Positions 57,929 through 64,000 of a stretch of 64,000 nt of DNA are shown here, piece after piece. The notes beneath the pieces were generated by a model. The model saw only the letters and a list, made by a program, of their open reading frames with translations. It was not told the DNA's origin and searched no databases. The number at the start of each line of letters is the position of its first letter. The stretch's first letter is position 1. Position numbers and translations under genes: made by a program. The stretch is from Ashinkailepas kermadecensis (taxonomy: Eukaryota > Arthropoda > Thecostraca > Neolepadidae): NCBI GenBank assembly GCA_034440615.1, contig JAOTOM010004552.1:216001-280000 (forward strand), in the 5' to 3' direction.

Positions 57929-58130
57929 TCATGTACAGGAACGTATCCGAAGAAGAGTTGTGAAGTTCAGATATGAAGCATCGGCGCGAAGTTGTTTCGT
58001 CAACATATGTGACACCTCATATCCATCCTGAGCGGGAGGCTTGGCTATTCGACAGCCGAACAGCGTCCTGAACAGAGCAGCTTCAGTTTGATCGATACGG
58101 CTCTCGTGCATCAGCGGTCTGAGTGACACG
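57929..58130 (-). CDS. Unrecognised minus-strand frame, protein-like C-terminal part
   Basis: From about 58130 the minus strand reads RPLMHESRIDQTEAALFRTL, FGCRIAKPPAQDGYEVSHML and TKQLRADASYLNFTTLLRIR before a stop. Composition is protein-like (amphipathic, few low-complexity residues), and no repeat explains it. It could be an exon or a remnant of a mobile element; I do not recognise a family. The frame continues upstream to 58408, but with less protein-like sequence. Confidence 0.3.
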
Positions 58131-58883
58131 TGTCTGCTACTCATGCCAGCAGTGAAGCACGCCGCCGAACACCAACACCACAGCCAGGACAGACGGCTGT
58201 ATGTCACGCGGTCAAGGACAGAGGCGGGGAGAAGGCGCTTCCGCGCCGGACCACCGCCGGCACACAGCCGGCTGTTTCGAAGTGGCGCCGCCGGACCGGC
58301 GGGGCTCCACACACGTGTTGCGGAGAGGTTGACGTCCGAACAGGGTGGTCTTACTGCGTGCCGGGCGGAGAATGAGCGTGGAGCAGTGTTTTCGTATATA
58401 CTCTTCATATTTACCTCATTTCCGTATATACATGCATTGCATTCCTACTCATACATACCTCCTGGCATACCTTCTCGCCACACCGAAAAAAACAGCCGCC
58501 GCGCGACTGCAAGTATTCTCCCACCGTGAATGAAACATTGAATATGAACATTGTATGCAACAGGAGCGCAATATTTGTCTCGGAGCTACACTGTGATGAA
58601 CAGATTAGTGGAATCTCTCCTCGCTGGCTCAAAGCTAAGTACGGGATCATGCAGAGCAAGGCATAAAATATAACGGCTCGTTTTGTTTCGCAATATTTGT
58701 ACATGAAAGGACCTTTAAACTTCGTTTCCAGGATACATTGCCTCCACCAAAACATAGTTTCAATGCGCAATGGTTCCACACAGAAGCCATCAATTTCCTT
58801 TGTTATTGTCATAGAGCGACGCTTGTTACCGCGCAAAACGTTCGGGGATTATGAACACCCAGTTGTACCACACACCTTCGTCA

Positions 58884-59033
58884 GAGTAGCCTAGGGGTAA
58901 GGTGCCAGTCTCACAATCGAAAGGTTGTGGGTTCGAGTCTCACCCGTCGCTACTCTTCGCCCGCGGCCAATCGGCGTGGGAGATTGGTGACGCTACATGA
59001 CTGTCGATGTGTCGTAAAACCAATAACCAACCA
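58884..59033 (+). mobile_element. SINE-1, full-length copy
   Basis: A box tagcctaggggtaagg (58887), B box ggttcgagtct (58930-58940), body cgcggccaatcggcgtggga, tail gctacatgactg and aaaaccaataacc. Target-site duplication acacaccttcgtca (58870) and acacactttcatca (59034), 12 of 14 positions. Confidence 0.85.
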
Positions 59034-59047
59034 ACACACTTTCATCA

Positions 59048-61175
59048 CTTCTACAGGGGAGCCGTGCTTTTGCTTCGCATGTCCCATCTTGTTTCTTCGA
59101 TAACTGCCACTTGCAAATCCCAGGTGGCGGAAGAATATACAACTACCATGTTTACTGCACCTGCATCACTATCATCAACATGTACACCAAGAGCCTCGCC
59201 GTCACTTGGACGTGTCGGTAACGCGCCGGGCATGCCTGGGGAAAACACAGGACCGCAAACACAGATCCACACAATACCACTGGTGATTAATACGAGCTGC
59301 AGGTGCCGCGAGACTGTTGAGTATTTATTTGCTGGCACTACTGACCTGAATTCCTGATCTCTTCACAAACGCAGTCACCAATGAGAGGAGATAGTTATTG
59401 GGGTTTAAGCGCGCATCGACACCATTGGTCACATACCGCCTACCCAATGAAACGGGGCGTGGAAAAAGTGACACGGAGGGCAACGAAAATCGCACGTGTG
59501 CTCCTCCACTATTCGAGCACATGCGATTTTGCAACGCAGCACGTGAATTGCTGAGAGAAATGCAACGCTTTCTGCATGGGCTACACCAACTGAACGCCAT
59601 TTGTGAATGTGCCGAGTAACGAGGTTTGCATAGTGAACAGTCATATTTCAGATATGTCTGTCACGTGCCGCGAGCAGCTGCTCACGGTGGCGACACCAGG
59701 GCTGGCAAAGGCCGCACACAACTAGCTTAGCCCATGCCAGTGGCTAAACCGGGTCTAACACAATTGGATCCAGCTTAAACTATCCAAAACTGGCCTAAAA
59801 CAATAAAATAGCATCAACTAGACGCCAATCAATGTCAAAATGGCAGTGGACAGACTAGTCTTTATTACACAAAACAAACTTTACACAGTAGAACAGAGTA
59901 CCATGAACCATAGTTGGAAAAAAAAACTGGTAAAGATGTACACCATGTCCTTACCGCCATATTTCAGGTGGTCCTTGGTTATGGGTATTTGTGCATCATG
60001 TCCTTTTAACAGTACCATTTTGTAAATAGTGAAAGTTTTTTTTCATTAATTCATATCCTTCTCTCAAGAATCTGAATCGGTCAAACAGGATTCAAGGTAC
60101 TTGGAACTAGAGTTATTTATCGGGCAACTTTAGATATGGTTGTGCAAGTTCTAGGTTGAAGCTCAGTAATTTGCATGACAAATATAAGACAGTGGTCAAA
60201 TTTTGTTACGATAAATACACTCGCGGCTATCCGTAAAGTATGGCTGGAACAGACTCAACCTTTGTGCAACGATTGTGCCATCAGGCGGGCTGGACAAAAG
60301 ACTACCCTGCTCAAAACCAATATCAGGTAAATCAAGAAGCAAGAGCATACTTGTGCTTGAATTTGACCGATCAATTGTGTTGTCATATGGTGCTTTTTTA
60401 CTTGGTGACCAGAAGAAAAGCCTTTTCTATGCTAAGTTGAGTAAAACACGGTTCCCTCTCTTTAAAGGCAGTACAGATAAACACCTAATGTAAGCTGCAT
60501 GAAGTAAGGTGGGATTATCAAAGTCTGCATGTCCAATGTCCATCCATTGTGGAGGAAATGTATCCATTATGGGGTCAAGTTAATGGGAGATTGCAGGCAA
60601 TCTTAGGATTTGTGTTGTGGTTTTTTGTTAGTTGGGGAAGGACACTCAGATTTGAAGGGAAAAACTGGTCTCTGGCCAGACAGTTTATTTTTAATTTAGA
60701 AGAAGAGAGGAACGCATGTCATATTTTAAACGGAACATGTGTTGCAGTTGTTTTCGAGCATGCATGGGAAAATATTTAACTCAACGTAGTTAGTTCTGTA
60801 TACTTGAATACAAAGTGGACAGAATCACCAAAGACAATGCGACATGTGTCCGCTTTGGACACAAGATGGCTAAAACCGGCCTTGTCTAGCCAGCTTGCAC
60901 CATGACTTCAACCGACAAAATCCACTAGGATAAAACCTCGCAGTAACCTACACTTCTCAATCCTGATGGGCGCATAGCATGTTTAGAGCACGAGTCGCAT
61001 ACTGGGAACAAACTGAAAGCTGGAACTCATTCAGTATGTGGATATAGTTCGAGTACGTGACCACATCGACTCAGCAGTCCCCGGCGAGTCACGTGCAGAC
61101 GTCTACCCGTCGTCCGCCTGCCTTGACCTTCCGCTGCACACGGCACATGTCCGCGTGACGGCCGGTGGGACCGTC
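59048..61175. other. 2.1 kb without a recognised gene; short LINE-D-type tail at 59396
   Basis: gttattggggtttaagcgcg catcgacaccattggtcaca at 59393-59432 is a diverged minus-strand LINE-D tail. The rest, including an A/T-rich segment at 59830-60800, has only short frames (under 120 codons) with no signature. Confidence 0.35.
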
Positions 61176-61178
61176 CCA

Positions 61179-61340
61179 GACGCGCACATGACAGCACCAA
61201 TGTCGTGCTCGATGTCGACACGCCTCGACCAACGACGGGTCGGGCCGGCGGGCGAGGCCAGACGCGCACATGACAGCACCAATGTCGTGCTCGATGTCGA
61301 CACGCCTCGACCAACGACGGGTCGGGCCGGCGGGCGAGAC
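61179..61340. repeat. 81-bp tandem duplication, 2 copies
   Basis: agacgcgcacatgacagcac at 61179 recurs at 61260; the copies are almost identical up to gggccggcgggcgag. Confidence 0.92.
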
Positions 61341-61344
61341 GAGT

Positions 61345-62155
61345 CGGGTGCTCGTTGCAAGAGGACTCACCTAGGCCGGTGCAGGTGAGCACGAGATGTG
61401 CTGCTCTATGCGGGCTCACGCGTTATTCCAACCCGCCCGTTCGCAATGTAAAATTATTTCAGATGAAATTTATTGCAAGGTGCTTCAGCACAGTCATATC
61501 GATGCTATCGCCCCCTCCACGAAAACAAAAAATGAAGGAAAATGCTGGATTCCGTGCTACGCATGCCTGGGGAGTGTGAGGATAAAGCGCTCATCCGTCG
61601 AGTCACATTGCGAAAGTCGGCTTCCAGCGCGTGGCCGACCGGACAGGATTCAACAAATGGGCACGCCAGGATGACATGGGCATGAGTGGACCGAGCAAGA
61701 ACAACAGGCTTACTGGACGAGCACCCGGTGGAATACAAATATTTCCGAACACATAACAATGTAATATAAAAATGTGAGTTCCCATGTTATCTGCCAGAAG
61801 AAAGGAACACACATTCAACTCAAGCACATTTCATTGGAAACGGATGTTGTGAACTGTTCGACGTCCTTCTATGTGGTCATTGGAACATACTTCACTGGTA
61901 TTTAATGTGTTAATATGTCAGTTACTACACCCGAGTCGTACGAAATGCTATATCCCAAAGTTGAACTTCTTGATTTGAGGAAGACAGCCCTGCATTAGGA
62001 TATATTTTATATCACTGCATGGAAACCTTATATTTGATGCACCGCAATTTGACATAACAAAACCCGGGTAGTGCTTTCAGAATGAATCATGCGGGACCAG
62101 AAACGATGTACATGGAACGCGTTAAGATTTTCCTACGTAATTATGCGGCATTTGA
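61345..62155. other. Stretch without recognised gene
   Basis: Only short overlapping frames; no repeat or motif stands out. Confidence 0.3.
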
Positions 62156-62171
62156 TCATAAATAGACTGGA

Positions 62172-62270
62172 TTGGTTGGATATTGGTTTTACGACACGTC
62201 GACCGTTGAGTCATATAGCGTCGCCAATCTCTCACGCCGATTGGTCGCGGGCGAAGAGTAGCGACAGGTG
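62172..62270 (-). mobile_element. SINE-1, 5'-truncated minus-strand copy with perfect TSD
   Basis: The 16-mer tcataaatagactgga is present at 62156-62171 and 62271-62286 without a difference. The 99 bp between are the reverse complement of SINE-1 from just after the B box to the tail. The tRNA-like promoter is missing, so this copy cannot be transcribed on its own. The perfect duplication marks it as young. Confidence 0.9.
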
Positions 62271-62548
62271 TCATAAATAGACTGGAAAAACAGCGAAAAA
62301 AAACACAACTCAAGGATTTTCGGAAGTGTGGGAAGGCTTATTGCCAACGTTTGCCACTTAACGTGTCATGGGAGGAGGGGAATGAGAGGGGGAATGAGGA
62401 GGGGAATCATCATTTCCACATAATAATATCCCAGTAAAAAAAAATATAGGAACTACCAGTTTTTTTCGAACCCAACCCGGATACCATTCGGTGTCATACC
62501 TGGTGACATTACCATTACCATTACCAACTGGGTGACAATGCCACTCAC

Positions 62549-62650
62549 CACATCCGCTCCCAGCGAGAATGTGCCGCGGCCGCACGAGCTCTCGGCCAAC
62601 TCCAGCTTGTTGGAGTGGTCACGGATCTGGTTAGTGGTGTACTCGGCGTT
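62549..62650 (-). CDS. Candidate internal exon (102 nt) of an unidentified host gene
   Basis: On the minus strand, cctactttcgcag precedes 62650 (acceptor) and gtgagt follows 62549 (donor at 62548-62543), both good splice consensus. The 102 nt are open in phase 0 and encode 34 residues: NAEYTTNQIRDHSNKLELAE followed by SSCGRGTFSLGADV. Codons are strongly G/C-ending, as in the candidate terminal exon at 56233-56367, 6 kb downstream on the same strand. I cannot name the protein. Independent splice sites at both edges make it the best host-exon candidate in the window. Confidence 0.45.
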
Positions 62651-62654
62651 CTGC

Positions 62655-63530
62655 GAAAGTAGGCACGTCACAGTGGAGCGTACGCTGTCGCAACAAGCCT
62701 CAGAAAAACATGACGGAACGCTTGCTAGAAATGACGGCCATGCCAAAGTGTAGGTACACGTCGAATTGTATCGCGTGATGCAACAACAATGCCGAATAGG
62801 TCAGCAACCGTTTCATAGAACGTGCTGAAATTCATCAAAATCGACACGTCATATTTGCCAATGCGACTACCGACGTAAGCATCAGACGTCCTTACGTGGG
62901 TGCCTAAATCCTCTCAAGACCAGAATCGAGGGCATGTCAAGTACCACCATTCACCAACAGTAGCCGACAGTCGACAGAGTCTACCAGACGGCTCCACTTC
63001 CCTGACTGTCCCAGTTGTTGAAGTTTAGGCGTGCGTCGACTGCATTGCTCATACAGCCCCTGGATGCGTAATAGCTCTGAATTACCAGCATTGCATACAG
63101 ACATAGCATCGGCAGTTTTAGTGACCTGTTCAGGTCAGTTAGACTGTTCAGACAGCGTGACCTGACACGCAATTATAATCACAGCCATCTGCGCAGGTGC
63201 GGTCAGAGCAGATCGGCCGGCAGCGCGCCAATGGAGCGCCCGGGAAGGCGGGCCTATCTCAGACCGGCTCACAGCTCACAGCGCGGGACAGGATGTTTTC
63301 GGAAGCGGCGAGCAGCATCCGCTCATTGGGAGCCGACGCAGCGCCGTGCTGGCGCAAATACGGACCGACTAGCGGGCACATCCGGCCACATTTGAGCCAG
63401 TCAGCGGCACATACGTCCAACACACAGGTGCCGGTAACAGACGGGTACAGCGTCGCAGTATGACGGGCTCAGTGGCACGCGCTGTCTCATCAATAAACGC
63501 AAACAGGTGCGCGTGCAGCGCCGCAGTACG
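62655..63530. other. Stretch without recognised gene; LINE-D-type tail at 63010
   Basis: gttgttgaagtttaggcgtg cgtcgactgcattgctcat at 63013-63051 is a diverged minus-strand LINE-D tail. A CpG-rich segment lies at 63200-63470, with an 88-codon frame of no recognised type. Confidence 0.35.
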
Positions 63531-63538
63531 ACGGGCAA

Positions 63539-63771
63539 CAGACAGACAGAGACAGACTGAGACAGACGGAGACAGACGGAGACAGACGGAGACAGACGGA
63601 GACAGACAGACAGAGACAGACAGAGACAGACAGACAGAGACAGACAGAGACAGACAGAGACAGACAGACAGAGACAGACAGACAGAGACAGACAGACAGA
63701 GACAGACAGACAGATACAGACAGACAGATACAGACAGACAGATACAGACAGACAGATACAGACAGACAGAT

Positions 63772-63816
<45 letters not shown>

Positions 63817-63873
63817 GACAGACAGAGACAGACAGACAGAGACAGACAGACAGAGACAGACAGACAGACAGAC

Positions 63874-63906
<33 letters not shown>

Positions 63907-64000
63907 GACAGACAGACAGACAGAGACAGACAGACAGACAGAGACAGACAGAGACAGACAGACAGAGACAGACAGACAGAGACAGACAGACAGACAGAGA
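63539..64000. repeat. (GACA)n/(GACAGA)n microsatellite, cut by window end
   Basis: Runs of cagacagagacagacaga with gatacaga and gacggaga variants continue to the last base. Confidence 0.95.

Overview
The window is a eukaryotic, repeat-dominated piece of a metazoan genome, most likely an invertebrate and plausibly an arthropod. The evidence is three or more clades of non-LTR retrotransposon, two tRNA-derived SINE families, very long microsatellites and at least twenty unrelated minisatellites. No bacterial-type operon, CRISPR array, rRNA or intact host gene is visible. Nearly all long open frames are tandem repeats whose period keeps a frame open. The real coding sequence is retrotransposon ORF1/ORF2 in various states of decay, one fragmentary unidentified protein family (50190-51395), and two candidate host exons on the minus strand (62549-62650 and 56233-56367). 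Species-level assignment is not possible from the sequence alone.

Layout. 1-620: small minisatellites. 1030-2890 (minus): relic of a LINE ORF1 (gag with zinc knuckles), carrying a 48-bp retroelement-tail insertion with a perfect 14-bp target-site duplication (TSD). 2964-3126: tRNA-SINE. 3381-4279: 75-bp satellite. 4280-4822: 5'-truncated LINE 3' end with TSDs. 7270-8444: two minisatellites. 9903-11398: 16-bp array with G/C-rich spacers. 11905-12935: truncated RNase H-bearing LINE. 15429-17137: compound microsatellite. 18671-22700: CR1-like LINE with an SGNH-esterase ORF1 and an EN-RT ORF2. 22770-23325: satellite. 25835-29158: 3' half of an RNase H-bearing LINE (called LINE-A here), interrupted in its 3' UTR by a 1.9-kb foldback element made of a 16-bp repeat (27170-29069). 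29174-29410: a second LINE-A 5' UTR. 30444-30745: second SINE family. 32080-33995 and 35240-36050: minisatellites. 37291-47025: a full-length LINE-A bounded by an imperfect 16-bp TSD and split by a nearly complete minus-strand LINE-B (38926-42934) with a degenerate 2A-like peptide. 47431-49095: minisatellites. 49263-49560: second copy of SINE-2. 50190-51395: decayed coding family. 51815-56235: four more satellites, the last abutting the stop codon of a candidate terminal exon. 56640-64000: sparse SINE copies, candidate exon and terminal (GACA)n microsatellite.

How the parts work together. The SINE-1 3' end resembles the 3' end of the LINE at 4280-4822, including the ACC/AAC-rich terminus, so this LINE is the likely source of reverse transcriptase for SINE-1. 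Very short copies of these tails (17, 48 and 99 bp) flanked by duplicated target sites show target-primed reverse transcription with extreme 5' truncation. LINE-A ends in a two-stem hairpin that covaries between its two copies in this window. The names LINE-A to LINE-D and SINE-1/2 are labels for this report only.
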